Origin: Clostridiales bacterium
GTDB taxonomy: Bacteria; Bacillota; Clostridia; Oscillospirales; Oscillospiraceae
Length of the DNA: 64,000 nt
Assembly: GCA_902362775.1 (NCBI GenBank)
Contig: CABIXV010000001.1
Location: 1 to 64,000, forward strand
Reading direction: 5' to 3'
Made by a program: the position numbers and the translations under genes. Shown here one piece after another: positions 44,130 through 51,517 of the stretch. Positions within the stretch are counted from its first letter, which is position 1. Every line of letters starts with the position of its first letter. The notes below the pieces were generated by a model. That model saw only the letters and a list, made by a program, of their open reading frames with translations, was not told the DNA's origin and made no database searches.

Positions 44130-44819
44130 TCAACCATTATTTCTATTATTTTCTAATTTATCCCCACCCTCTCCCGCCTGGGCTAAAGTCAGGCACAGGA
44201 CCTGCTTGGCACCCCCTTGGCACAGCAGACGGGCACACTCGCTCAGGGTGGCGCCGGAGGTAACCACGTCGTCCACCAGCAGCACCCGCCCGCCCTCTAT
44301 TCTCCCTCCCGGCAGCAGAGAATAGGCCCCCAGGGCGTTAGCCCTACGGGCCGCTCCATCGGGCAGACTGGACTGAGGGACTGTATGCCGGCTCTTTTCC
44401 AGCAGAGGGAGCACAGGGAGCGCCAAGCATTCCCCCACGGTCCGGGCCAGCAGTTCCCCCTGGTCAAAGCCCCGCTTGCGCCGCCGCTTTTTGGACAGGG
44501 GCGCCCAGGTCACCAGCTCCGCCTCCACTCCCTGGTCCCTGGCACACTGGGCCATCAGCAGGCCAAAGGGCCGGCCATAGGCCGGAGCCGGGGCAAACTT
44601 ATATCGTTGGACCGCCTCCCGCACTTGGGCCTGGTAGGCCAGCGGAGACCAGCAGCCCTGGGTAAAGTCCACCCGCCGCTCCCCCGCCCTTCCGGTCAGC
44701 CACGGCAGGCTGGCCTGGCAGTTGGGACACAGGGGAGCCCGTGGGTCATGCAGCAGCCGCTGGCAAAAGGGGCATTTGGGCGGAAAGAGCAGGTCCAGCA
44801 GTGCCTCGCCCACCCTCAC
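44130..44819 (-). CDS. comF: ComF-family phosphoribosyltransferase-like protein
   Basis: 229 aa; GTG 44819 overlaps the stop of the upstream ribbon-helix-helix gene (GTGA). N-terminal zinc finger CPFCQRLLHDPRAPLCPNCQ, then a PRTase fold with GFDQGELLARTV and the PRPP-binding loop VLLVDDVVTSGATLSECARL. Needed in many bacteria for DNA uptake during transformation (acts with ComFA helicase on the inner face of the membrane). Together with dprA it suggests at least remnants of natural competence. Confidence 0.93.
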   Translation of the reverse strand: MRVGEALLDLLFPPKCPFCQRLLHDPRAPLCPNCQASLPWLTGRAGERRVDFTQGCWSPLAYQAQVREAVQRYKFAPAPAYGRPFGLLMAQCARDQGVEAELVTWAPLSKKRRRKRGFDQGELLARTVGECLALPVLPLLEKSRHTVPQSSLPDGAARRANALGAYSLLPGGRIEGGRVLLVDDVVTSGATLSECARLLCQGGAKQVLCLTLAQAGEGGDKLENNRNNG

Positions 44820-44992
44820 CTCAGCTCGTCCTCAGGGATAGGGCCATGCTCTTTTTCAAAGTCACGAACACATTTTTGGATCAGATACAAAATCTGACCA
44901 CTCATAGAACGTCCCTCTGCTCCGGCTACATATCTGAACTTGTCATGTAGCTTTTCATCCATTCGGATGCTTAAATGGGTTTTATCAGCCAT
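44816..44992 (-). CDS. Small ribbon-helix-helix (Arc-like) protein translationally coupled to comF
   Basis: 58 aa read directly from the bases: ATG 44992, stop TGA 44816-44818. It begins MADKTHLSIRMDEKLHDKFR (beta-strand with alternating residues then helix A) and continues VAGAEGRSMSGQILYLIQK (turn and helix B), the RHH fold of Arc/MetJ or TraY-like DNA-binding proteins. Its stop overlaps the comF GTG by four bases. The ribosome site is weak (AGTAGG). The upstream region is very AT-rich and carries inverted and direct repeats that could be its own operator. Likely a repressor of itself and comF; inferred. Confidence 0.78.
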   Translation of the reverse strand: MADKTHLSIRMDEKLHDKFRYVAGAEGRSMSGQILYLIQKCVRDFEKEHGPIPEDELR

Positions 44993-45075
44993 ATGCTTTG
45001 CCTACTTTCTGATTTAATAAACAAAGCATATCTTTTGAACTTATTATAAATTTATTTTTAGTGCATAATTAGTGC
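44991..45075 (-). promoter_or_regulatory. Putative operator and promoter of the ribbon-helix-helix/comF pair
   Basis: A 10-bp inverted repeat, ATATGCTTTG (44991-45000) and CAAAGCATAT (45022-45031), flanks the leader just before the ATG. Two direct TTAGTGC repeats (45058-45064, 45069-45075) start 11 bp apart, one helical turn. A leftward TATAAT (45048-45043) sits between them and the gene; the expected -35 zone overlaps the direct repeats. This arrangement fits repressor binding across the promoter. Confidence 0.5.
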
Positions 45076-45084
45076 TTAAAATTA

Positions 45085-45360
45085 TTTGACTATATGATAT
45101 TTGATAAGGCTGTAGAGGCGGCGCCATGTGATCGCCTGCCGTATCTCCGATGGGCCTTGGAAAAATTTTGACAGCCTGTCATACCTCCGCTGGGTGCCTT
45201 TTCAGAGACGGAAAGGCGCCAAAGGTCTCTAGGGGCTGCCGCCCCCCATCTGTGCGTCCCCCGTATAACAGGGTCCGGGGGTGAGGCACTTACGGACTTT
45301 GTCCGACGGAGCGGAGGAATACGCCCCCGGTCCCTTTCCGTTTTCTCCCGACCTTTTCTC
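45085..45360. other. Intergenic region with no gene seen
   Basis: GC-rich interval between the AT-rich operator region and the coaBC promoter. I found no convincing ORF with a ribosome site, no terminator and no recognised RNA motif. Confidence 0.5.
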
Positions 45361-45389
45361 TTTACACCACGGCAGGAAATTTGTATAAT
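45361..45389 (+). promoter_or_regulatory. Promoter of coaBC
   Basis: TTTACA (45361-45366), 17-bp spacer, TATAAT (45384-45389), 35 bp before the ATG. Confidence 0.78.
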
Positions 45390-45423
45390 AGACACTGATT
45401 TGAACGCAAAAGGAGAGTTCACC

Positions 45424-46623
45424 ATGCTGAAGGGAAAAACCGTCCTGCTTGGGGTCACCGGCGGCATTGCCGCCTACAAGGCCGCCTATCTGGCTTCCGC
45501 CCTGGTAAAGCTCCACGCAAATGTGGAGGTGGTGATGACCCAGCACGCCACCCAATTTATCGCGCCCCTGACCTTTGAACAGCTGACAGGCAACCGCTGT
45601 ATGGTGGATACCTTTGACCGCAATTTCGCCCACCAGGTGGAGCATATTGCCCTGGCCGACCGGACGGACCTGGTCCTCATCGCCCCCGCCACCGCCAATG
45701 TGTGCGCCAAGCTGGCCCACGGGCTGGCCGACGATATGCTGACTACCACGGTGCTGGCCTGCATCTGCCCCAAGCTGATCGCTCCGGCCATGAACACCCA
45801 TATGTTGGAAAACCCAGTGACTCAGGACAATCTGGACCTTCTGCGTCACTATGGCTGGGAAGTCATTTCCCCCGCCTCCGGCCGGCTGGCCTGCGGGGCG
45901 GTGGGGTCTGGCAAGCTGCCTGAGCCTGATCTGCTGATCCAGCATATCCTGCGGGCCATCGCTCTGCCCCATGACCTGACGGGAAAAAAAGTGCTGGTCA
46001 CCGCCGGCCCCACCCAGGAGGCTCTGGACCCTGTCCGCTATCTGACCAACCACTCCAGCGGCAAGATGGGCTACGCCATTGCCAAAACGGCTATGCTCCG
46101 GGGGGCGCAGGTCACCCTTGTGTCCGGTCCGACCTCCATCTCCCCCCCCCCCTTTGTGGAGGTCGTGGAGGTAGTATCCGCCCAAGATATGTTCCAGGCT
46201 GTGACCAGCCGCCAGGAGCAGGCGGACTTCATCTTTAAGGCCGCCGCCGTGGCCGACTACACCCCCGCGGATTACAGCGACGACAAGGTGAAAAAGAGAG
46301 AGGGCGATCTGTCTATTCCGCTGAAACGCACCCAGGATATTTTAAAGCACCTGGGAGAGCACCGCCGCCCGGACCAAATCATTTGCGGCTTCTCCATGGA
46401 GACCCGCGATATGCTGGAAAACAGTCGGGTCAAGCTGGAAAAGAAAAACGTGGATATGATCTGCGCCAATAATTTGAAGGTGGATGGAGCCGGCTTTGGG
46501 GTGGATACCAACGTCATCACCCTGATCACACGGGACCGGGTAGAGGAGCTTCCCCTCCTGTCTAAAGAGGCGGCGGCGGGCCGCATCCTTGACCGGGCCA
46601 TCGCTTTGGCGGGACAGGCGTGA
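45424..46623 (+). CDS. coaBC: Bifunctional phosphopantothenoylcysteine decarboxylase/phosphopantothenate--cysteine ligase
   Basis: 399 aa from ATG 45424 behind AAAAGGAG. The N-terminal CoaC half is a flavoprotein (VLLGVTGGIAAYKAAYLAS; the active-site His in FAHQVEH; APAMNTHMLENPVTQ; a conserved Cys in RLACGAVGSGKLPEP). The C-terminal CoaB half begins LTGKKVLVTAGPTQEALDP and has RYLTNHSSGKMGYAIA and the KKKNVD-type motif LEKKNVDMICANNL. Makes 4'-phosphopantetheine from phosphopantothenate, cysteine and CTP. An 11-C run (46142-46152) lies within the ligase half; the frame is intact as given. Confidence 0.96.
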   Translation: MLKGKTVLLGVTGGIAAYKAAYLASALVKLHANVEVVMTQHATQFIAPLTFEQLTGNRCMVDTFDRNFAHQVEHIALADRTDLVLIAPATANVCAKLAHGLADDMLTTTVLACICPKLIAPAMNTHMLENPVTQDNLDLLRHYGWEVISPASGRLACGAVGSGKLPEPDLLIQHILRAIALPHDLTGKKVLVTAGPTQEALDPVRYLTNHSSGKMGYAIAKTAMLRGAQVTLVSGPTSISPPPFVEVVEVVSAQDMFQAVTSRQEQADFIFKAAAVADYTPADYSDDKVKKREGDLSIPLKRTQDILKHLGEHRRPDQIICGFSMETRDMLENSRVKLEKKNVDMICANNLKVDGAGFGVDTNVITLITRDRVEELPLLSKEAAAGRILDRAIALAGQA

Positions 46624-46684
46624 AATATACCCTGGGACCGGACAGGTACCCCTTGATATAAGGGAACATTTATCGAGGAGTCTG

Positions 46685-46730
46685 AGCCCCTGGCAGATAC
46701 CGCAAATGCGGTATCTGCCAGGGGCTTTTT
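46685..46730. terminator. Strong bidirectional terminator after coaBC
   Basis: AGCCCCTGGCAGATACCGC / GCGGTATCTGCCAGGGGCT, 19-bp perfect stem with an AAT-type loop, followed by TTTTT. Confidence 0.92.
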
Positions 46731-46739
46731 CATTTGGAT

Positions 46740-46970
46740 TCTGTGTGTGCCATGTTTCGTTCTGAGTTGCGCTTATACATACGAGAGATCGTTGTATTGA
46801 ATTTAAGCCTTCTGCCGAGTGTTCATACTCTGTTTGATTTTCTTCTCGCAACCTATGATCTTCCCAATCATCTGTCCACAACAGGTGTGGATGTAATCTT
46901 TGTATATTCAGTATGCCGCTTTGTTCGAGATAATCTTATAGTGAAATAACCGAGATCAAAAGGCGAAAGT
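46740..46970 (-). other. AT-rich interval between two terminators, possible decayed gene
   Basis: This stretch is more AT-rich than its surroundings and is enclosed by terminators at 46685-46730 and 46975-47005. In the leftward direction, protein-like pieces appear in shifting frames (for example YFTIRLSRTKRHTEYTK, and later SRMYKRNSERNMAHTESK before a stop near 46735), but no intact ORF with a ribosome site exists. I read it as a remnant of a gene of unknown type. Confidence 0.4.
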
Positions 46971-46974
46971 GAGG

Positions 46975-47005
46975 AAAAGCGTGCCGCAAAAACGGCACGC
47001 TTTTT
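46975..47005. terminator. Bidirectional hairpin terminator
   Basis: AAAAGCGTGCCG / CGGCACGCTTTT with a CAAAAA loop and T-run. Probably ends the leftward lacI-type transcript as well. The 47006-47249 stretch beyond shows no credible gene. Confidence 0.8.
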
Positions 47006-47249
47006 CCATTGCTCTTAAAACGAAATGATTTTTCTCCCTATCATTTGATGGTTTGTTCTACCGGCCGCCTACACCTGCCGGCGATCATAATGCGCAGGAA
47101 CAGGGAGAGATTTCGGGTACAAATTCAGTAGTGAAAGTCTATAGCAGAGAGGCGATCTGGACAATAAGGAGACATATGGAGTTGATTTCTGCCTCTTTGC
47201 TTCATACAGAGCAGCCGGGCAATAGAGCGCCACGGCCGGTCCTCTTCCA

Positions 47250-48272
47250 TTAATAGCGTTTTTTGGCCGGACCGCAAGACTCCCGTTGAATCAGCGTAAA
47301 CGGAACGTCCACTTTTATTGATGATGTATGTCCGCCCTCAATGCGGTCAATCAACAGTTTTACTCCAAGATGTCCCATCTCCTCCAGAGGGACATGGATG
47401 GTCGTAAGCATAGGATCCAGATAGCAGACAGTTTCCATGTCGTTGATACCGATAATAGAGACATCCTGGGGAACCTTCAGCCGATGCTCCCGCAGACTTT
47501 TCATAGCGCCCACAGCATTCATATCGTTGGCACACAAAATGGCTGTAAACTCCACCCCGCTGTCCAGCAGCCGGTTGGTAGCCTCATACCCATCGGTTGG
47601 GTTAAACAAGCAGCGTGCCACATAGGGGGTCAGGTCACCTAGTTCCAGATCAGCCATGGCGTCCAGATAGCTTTGAAATCGCTGCTCGTTGTCCGTTTCC
47701 CCCATATAACAGATCTTTTTATGGCCTAGCGAACGCAGGTACTCCACACAGGTGCGGACTGCCTGGTAACCACTGCAGATCACCTGATCGAAGATCCCAT
47801 CAGGCGCAGAGTTCTGCCCAATATTGACGATATTTTTATACCACTTTTTTAACAGGCTGAGAGAACGAGGCTCGATGCGGCCCAGGACTACGGCCGAGTC
47901 AGAGTTAGTGTCGGTAAACGGGGCTTTTCCATCCTGAATATCGGCCACAGAGTAATGATAGCGAAGATTATACCCCGCATCAAAGGCGGTAATCTCCGCT
48001 GCCCGCATTAGCACCGTAAAAAAGGGATCCAAATAGGGGCCAATAGTACGGGCATAGACACAGTCCAGATTTTGATTCTGGGGCTTCTGATCCAGCTCTG
48101 GACGCTTTAGCTGTCTGGCATGTTGATTGGGGACATAACCCAATTCCCGTACAGCTGCCCAGATCCGCTCCTGTGTCTGCGGGCTGGCCGCCGAAACATT
48201 TTTGCTGTTGACAATGCGAGAGACCGTAGAGGGCGATACTCCCGCCCGCCGCGCAATTTCTCTAATGCTCAT
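47250..48272 (-). CDS. LacI-family transcriptional regulator of the adjacent catabolic cluster
   Basis: 340 aa, ATG 48272 behind GTAAAGGAGC. N-terminal LacI helix-turn-helix: SIREIARRAGVSPSTVSRIV, then hinge helix LGYVPNQHARQLK. The C-terminal domain is the periplasmic-binding-protein fold (VVLGRIEPRSLSLLKKWYKN; EFTAILCANDMNAVGAMKSL; QDVSIIGINDMETVCYLDP). Divergent from the hydrolase-dehydrogenase-LarA-ABC cluster; a palindrome of LacI type (48376-48387) lies between the two promoters, so it most likely represses both until a pathway metabolite binds. Inducer unknown. Confidence 0.92.
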   Translation of the reverse strand: MSIREIARRAGVSPSTVSRIVNSKNVSAASPQTQERIWAAVRELGYVPNQHARQLKRPELDQKPQNQNLDCVYARTIGPYLDPFFTVLMRAAEITAFDAGYNLRYHYSVADIQDGKAPFTDTNSDSAVVLGRIEPRSLSLLKKWYKNIVNIGQNSAPDGIFDQVICSGYQAVRTCVEYLRSLGHKKICYMGETDNEQRFQSYLDAMADLELGDLTPYVARCLFNPTDGYEATNRLLDSGVEFTAILCANDMNAVGAMKSLREHRLKVPQDVSIIGINDMETVCYLDPMLTTIHVPLEEMGHLGVKLLIDRIEGGHTSSIKVDVPFTLIQRESCGPAKKRY

Positions 48273-48325
48273 CCAAATGCTCCTTTACTAATCGGCTTCA
48301 ACACTGTCGCCGCACTATGTGTTTT

Positions 48326-48354
48326 ATTTTACTACAAACTTTCCAGGATGGCAA
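48326..48354 (-). promoter_or_regulatory. Promoter of the LacI-family regulator gene
   Basis: Leftward TTGCCA (48354-48349), 17-bp spacer, TAAAAT (48331-48326). Confidence 0.6.
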
Positions 48355-48375
48355 CCAACGCCAACGCATCGTTAT

Positions 48376-48387
48376 GCAAACGTTTGC
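48376..48387. promoter_or_regulatory. LacI-family operator palindrome
   Basis: Perfect GCAAACGTTTGC with the central CG typical of LacI/PurR-type sites, 11 bp before the rightward -35 and ~20 bp from the leftward -35. It is the natural target of the adjacent regulator. Confidence 0.75.
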
Positions 48388-48398
48388 GTTTTTTCTCA

Positions 48399-48428
48399 TT
48401 GACAAAACGAAAAAAACAGTGATATTAT
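48399..48428 (+). promoter_or_regulatory. Promoter of the hydrolase-LarA-ABC cluster
   Basis: TTGACA (48399-48404), 18-bp spacer, TATTAT (48423-48428). About 200 nt of leader follow before the first ATG. Confidence 0.7.
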
Positions 48429-48434
48429 CCACTC

Positions 48435-48627
48435 ATCCGTTAATATTACAGAAAATATATTGTTAAAACTTTATCAACCAAGCATTTTGACGAATATTGC
48501 GCCAGTTTTTTGGAGGTGTTGCACTACGCAACTTTCGTAACACCACATCAACAGGCAGCTTAGGCTGCCCCATAAACTACCTACGAGGCCATATAAATTA
48601 GGCCTCAGATCAGAAAAGGAGGGCATT
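48435..48627 (+). promoter_or_regulatory. Structured 5' leader of the catabolic cluster
   Basis: Three hairpins can form in series: GGTGTT/AACACC (48515-48544), GGCAGC/GGCTGCC-type (48554-48569) and GAGGCC/GGCCTC (48585-48606). The ribosome site AAAAGGAGGGC follows. No T-run terminator or known riboswitch motif was recognised; the hairpins may stabilise the long mRNA or bind a regulator. Confidence 0.4.
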
Positions 48628-50583
48628 ATGGAAAAGAAAATTTTGTTCCTTGGTCTGGACGCTGCTATGCCGGACTTGGTCAAAAAGTTTGTCGCAGAGG
48701 GCGCTATGCCCAACACCGCCAAGCTAATGAAGCAGGGGATATTTTCCCGATTGGAAACAGTATTCCCGCCTCTGACTGCCGCAGCCTGGACTGCCATCGT
48801 CAGCGGTGCCGGATCCGGCACCAACGGAGTGCCCAGCTTGATGGTGAAACACCTGGGCGAGGACCTAGATCACTGGCACACTTCCTTCGACCGCAACGAG
48901 GTACTGTGCGAAACCATGTGGGACGTGGGCAAGCGTTTGGGTAAAAAGGTGGCCCTCATAAACTGGCCGGTCACTTTCCCCATGGGCGCTATCTCGGAGG
49001 AAGACGGCTGCCAGCTGGCCGGCTCTTTGAATCCACCATTCCGCTACTTTTTCATGCCCCTGTGGGACGTGGCTTCCAGCGCCTGCTTCTCCAACCAGAA
49101 GTTGCGCTGCAACCAGATCCCCGGCCGGGCGGTCCAGCTAGAAGCCCGACCCGCTGAAGGTTGGACTAATCTGCCCGAAAGCAAGCGCCCGCCACTAGAA
49201 TTCGACATTGTGGTCCCCCCCACCTATGTGGAAGGTTACCCCATGCATGTGTTGATGTACGCCTCCACCGACGCGGGCTATGATCGTATGCTGATCTCTG
49301 AGTCCAAGGACGCCGCTCAGGCCATCACCGACATCACCCACGGGGAACTAGGTCCCTGGATTACCAAAAACTTCAAGGCTCGGGACTATGAACGGGACGG
49401 CCGCTTCCGTTTCCAGATCCTCCAACTCACCCCAGACGGGAAGAACTTCAAACTGTACCAGAGCGCCATCAACATGGCCGAGCCTTATTCCGTTCCCTCC
49501 TCCCTGAGCAAGGAGGTAGAGGCCGTGGCCGGTACCTATATGGAGGTTGACGATCCCTGGGCCTTCATGGATGGCTGGATGGCTCCAGAACTCTACCTGG
49601 ACCAGCTGCAGATGCACGCCAACTGGTGGGGCAACGCCACAAAGTATGTGCTTGAGCATCAGCAGTGGGACATGGCCTTCTCCTGGGTAGGCACTATCGA
49701 CCACATCGAGCATGTCCTTTACGCTGGCATTGAGCCCAAGGCACGGGTATATGACCCGGACAAGGCTGATTTCTGCTGGCACATGATCCGGGAGACTTAC
49801 CGACAGGTGGACGAGAACATCGGAAGGATCCTGGATGCTGTGGACTTGGACAATACATATGTGATCCTGATCTCCGACCACGGCATGACCCATTTGGACT
49901 GGAACCCTTATGTAAAAGAGCACCTGGCCCGTGCCGGTCTGTTGGAGTATGTGTTGGATCTGACCACTGACGATCCCAGCAACCTTACTATCAACTGGGA
50001 GCACACCAAGTGCCATCCCCTGGAGCCCTGTCACGCCCACATCTTCATTAACCTGAAGGGGCGAGACCCTCACGGCATCGTGGAGCCTGAGGACTATGAA
50101 AAAGTCCAGGAGGAAATCATCCGTTGCCTGATGAATATGCGGGATCCGGAAACCGGAGATCAGGTGGTCGCTCTGGCCATTAAGAAGAAGGAGGCTGGCA
50201 CTCTGGGCATCTATGAGGGGCCCGGCTATGACCGCGTGGGCGACGTGCTATACGCCTGGAAGCCCGGTTATATGTCCCACCCCTTCATTTACCGCAGCAA
50301 GATTCAGTATCGGGATGGTACCGAAAGGGTCATCGCTAACCCCGAACTTTACGAAGCCGCTGGCTTGTGCCGCAACTTCACTGGTGTTCACCTAGCTCTC
50401 CCCTCGCTCCACGATATGCATGCGGTCATGATTATGACTGGTCCGGGTGTGCCCCAGTACGAACGAAAGTTCCCCGCAAAGATCATTGACGTAGCGCCTA
50501 CGCTGAGTAAGCTATTGAACATCGACGTACCCAAAGATGCCGAAGGAGGAGTTTTGTATGATATCCTGGACCGGTGCCAATAA
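48628..50583 (+). CDS. Alkaline-phosphatase-superfamily phosphodiesterase/phosphonohydrolase-like protein
   Basis: 651 aa, ATG 48628 behind AAAAGGAGGG. No signal peptide, so cytoplasmic. Metal-site motifs of the type I phosphodiesterase/nucleotide pyrophosphatase group: FLGLDAA (Asp 11), nucleophile Thr 50 in FPPLTAAAWTAIVSG, Asp 358 and His 362 in GTIDHIEHV, SDHGM (416-420), and a further His near the end (LPSLHDMHAVMIMTGPGV). The threonine nucleophile excludes a formylglycine sulfatase. Members hydrolyse phosphodiesters, nucleotides or phosphonoacetate. First gene of the cluster; its 3' end overlaps the next gene by 26 bases. Substrate unknown. Confidence 0.85.
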   Translation: MEKKILFLGLDAAMPDLVKKFVAEGAMPNTAKLMKQGIFSRLETVFPPLTAAAWTAIVSGAGSGTNGVPSLMVKHLGEDLDHWHTSFDRNEVLCETMWDVGKRLGKKVALINWPVTFPMGAISEEDGCQLAGSLNPPFRYFFMPLWDVASSACFSNQKLRCNQIPGRAVQLEARPAEGWTNLPESKRPPLEFDIVVPPTYVEGYPMHVLMYASTDAGYDRMLISESKDAAQAITDITHGELGPWITKNFKARDYERDGRFRFQILQLTPDGKNFKLYQSAINMAEPYSVPSSLSKEVEAVAGTYMEVDDPWAFMDGWMAPELYLDQLQMHANWWGNATKYVLEHQQWDMAFSWVGTIDHIEHVLYAGIEPKARVYDPDKADFCWHMIRETYRQVDENIGRILDAVDLDNTYVILISDHGMTHLDWNPYVKEHLARAGLLEYVLDLTTDDPSNLTINWEHTKCHPLEPCHAHIFINLKGRDPHGIVEPEDYEKVQEEIIRCLMNMRDPETGDQVVALAIKKKEAGTLGIYEGPGYDRVGDVLYAWKPGYMSHPFIYRSKIQYRDGTERVIANPELYEAAGLCRNFTGVHLALPSLHDMHAVMIMTGPGVPQYERKFPAKIIDVAPTLSKLLNIDVPKDAEGGVLYDILDRCQ

Positions 50584-51472
50584 ACCCATCAAAAAGGTCG
50601 GTCTAATCGGTTGTGGCCGCATGGGCCGCTGTATGCTGGAAGGAATGCTGGCCAAAGGCTACAGCGTTGTAGTCTACGATAAATTTCCCACAGCCGCCCA
50701 GTCCGCTTCCGCTCTGGGTGCCCAGGCGGTTCCCACTCCTAAAGAGGTGGCTGAACAGGCTTCAGTCATCCTCATGTCCCTGCCCAGCCCAGTCCAGTTG
50801 AAGGATGTTCTTTTCGGCGAGGGCGGTATGATGGCATCCCTTACCTCTGACCATGTGGTCATCGACACCAGCACTGTAGATCCCCAGACTACCCGGGGGC
50901 TGGCCGCCCGGGTAGGTGAGTGCGGCGCAGCCTATCTGGACTGTCCCATCCTGGGTCGTCCCTCGGCGGCAGGCAAGTGGATGCTGCCTACTGGTGGCTC
51001 TGGTGAAGCGTTAGAGAAGGTGAAGCCTGTGTTGCTGTGCTTTGCAGCCAACGCTGTACTGGTGGGGGACTCTGGGGCCGGCAACGCTTTAAAGCTGCTG
51101 AACCAGATGATGTTTTCCTGCATCAACGCCATCTCCTCCGAGGTCATGGCCATCTGTGACCATGTAGGGATCAAAAAGGAGGTCTTCTACGATACTGTAG
51201 CCTCATCCACCGCGGCCACTGTCAGCGGTCTGTTTCGTGAAGTGGGCAGGTGCATCGTCAATGAAGCCTACGACTCCCCTGCCTTTACGGTGGACCTACT
51301 GATTAAGGACACCAAGCTAGCCCTCCAGATGGCCAAGGATGCCGACGCCCCCTCTCTGATCGCCGGCACTGCTCAAATGTACAATGAGATCGCCCATGGT
51401 CAGGGCTTGGGTACTCAGGATACCAGTGCCCTATATAAGGTATTTAGTCGTCACTACGACAAAATCTCTTGA
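50558..51472 (+). CDS. NAD(P)-dependent beta-hydroxyacid dehydrogenase (3-hydroxyisobutyrate dehydrogenase family)
   Basis: 304 aa from ATG 50558 behind GAAGGAGGAG, which lies within the end of the preceding gene. Oxidises or reduces a 3-hydroxyacid or its semialdehyde. Nucleotide-binding VGLIGCGRMGRCMLEGM (14-30), substrate motif DCPILGRPSAAGKWMLPTGG (128-147) and catalytic Lys 179 in GNALKLLNQMM are visible. The same family includes tartronate semialdehyde reductase, glyoxylate reductase and sulfolactaldehyde reductase. Next to a LarA homologue and an importer for acids, it probably handles the semialdehyde or hydroxyacid derived from the imported substrate. Confidence 0.9.
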   Translation: MISWTGANKPIKKVGLIGCGRMGRCMLEGMLAKGYSVVVYDKFPTAAQSASALGAQAVPTPKEVAEQASVILMSLPSPVQLKDVLFGEGGMMASLTSDHVVIDTSTVDPQTTRGLAARVGECGAAYLDCPILGRPSAAGKWMLPTGGSGEALEKVKPVLLCFAANAVLVGDSGAGNALKLLNQMMFSCINAISSEVMAICDHVGIKKEVFYDTVASSTAATVSGLFREVGRCIVNEAYDSPAFTVDLLIKDTKLALQMAKDADAPSLIAGTAQMYNEIAHGQGLGTQDTSALYKVFSRHYDKIS

Positions 51473-51517
51473 CCAGGCTTTGACCCAAACTTTATGTTTA
51501 GAAAGGATGTTCCCTGC

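Noticed and set aside
45229..46185. 318-codon leftward ORF opposite coaBC
   Set aside because: Antisense to the CoaC/CoaB motifs and very rich in G/H/Q as expected for a shadow frame.
46734..46949. 71-codon rightward ORF after the coaBC terminator
   Set aside because: It starts with TTG in the terminator T-run, has no ribosome site and its sequence does not resemble a folded protein.
48628..50583. Sulfatase as the first gene of the catabolic cluster
   Set aside because: There is no C/S-X-P-X-R formylglycine motif; the nucleophile position is Thr, as in phosphodiesterases.
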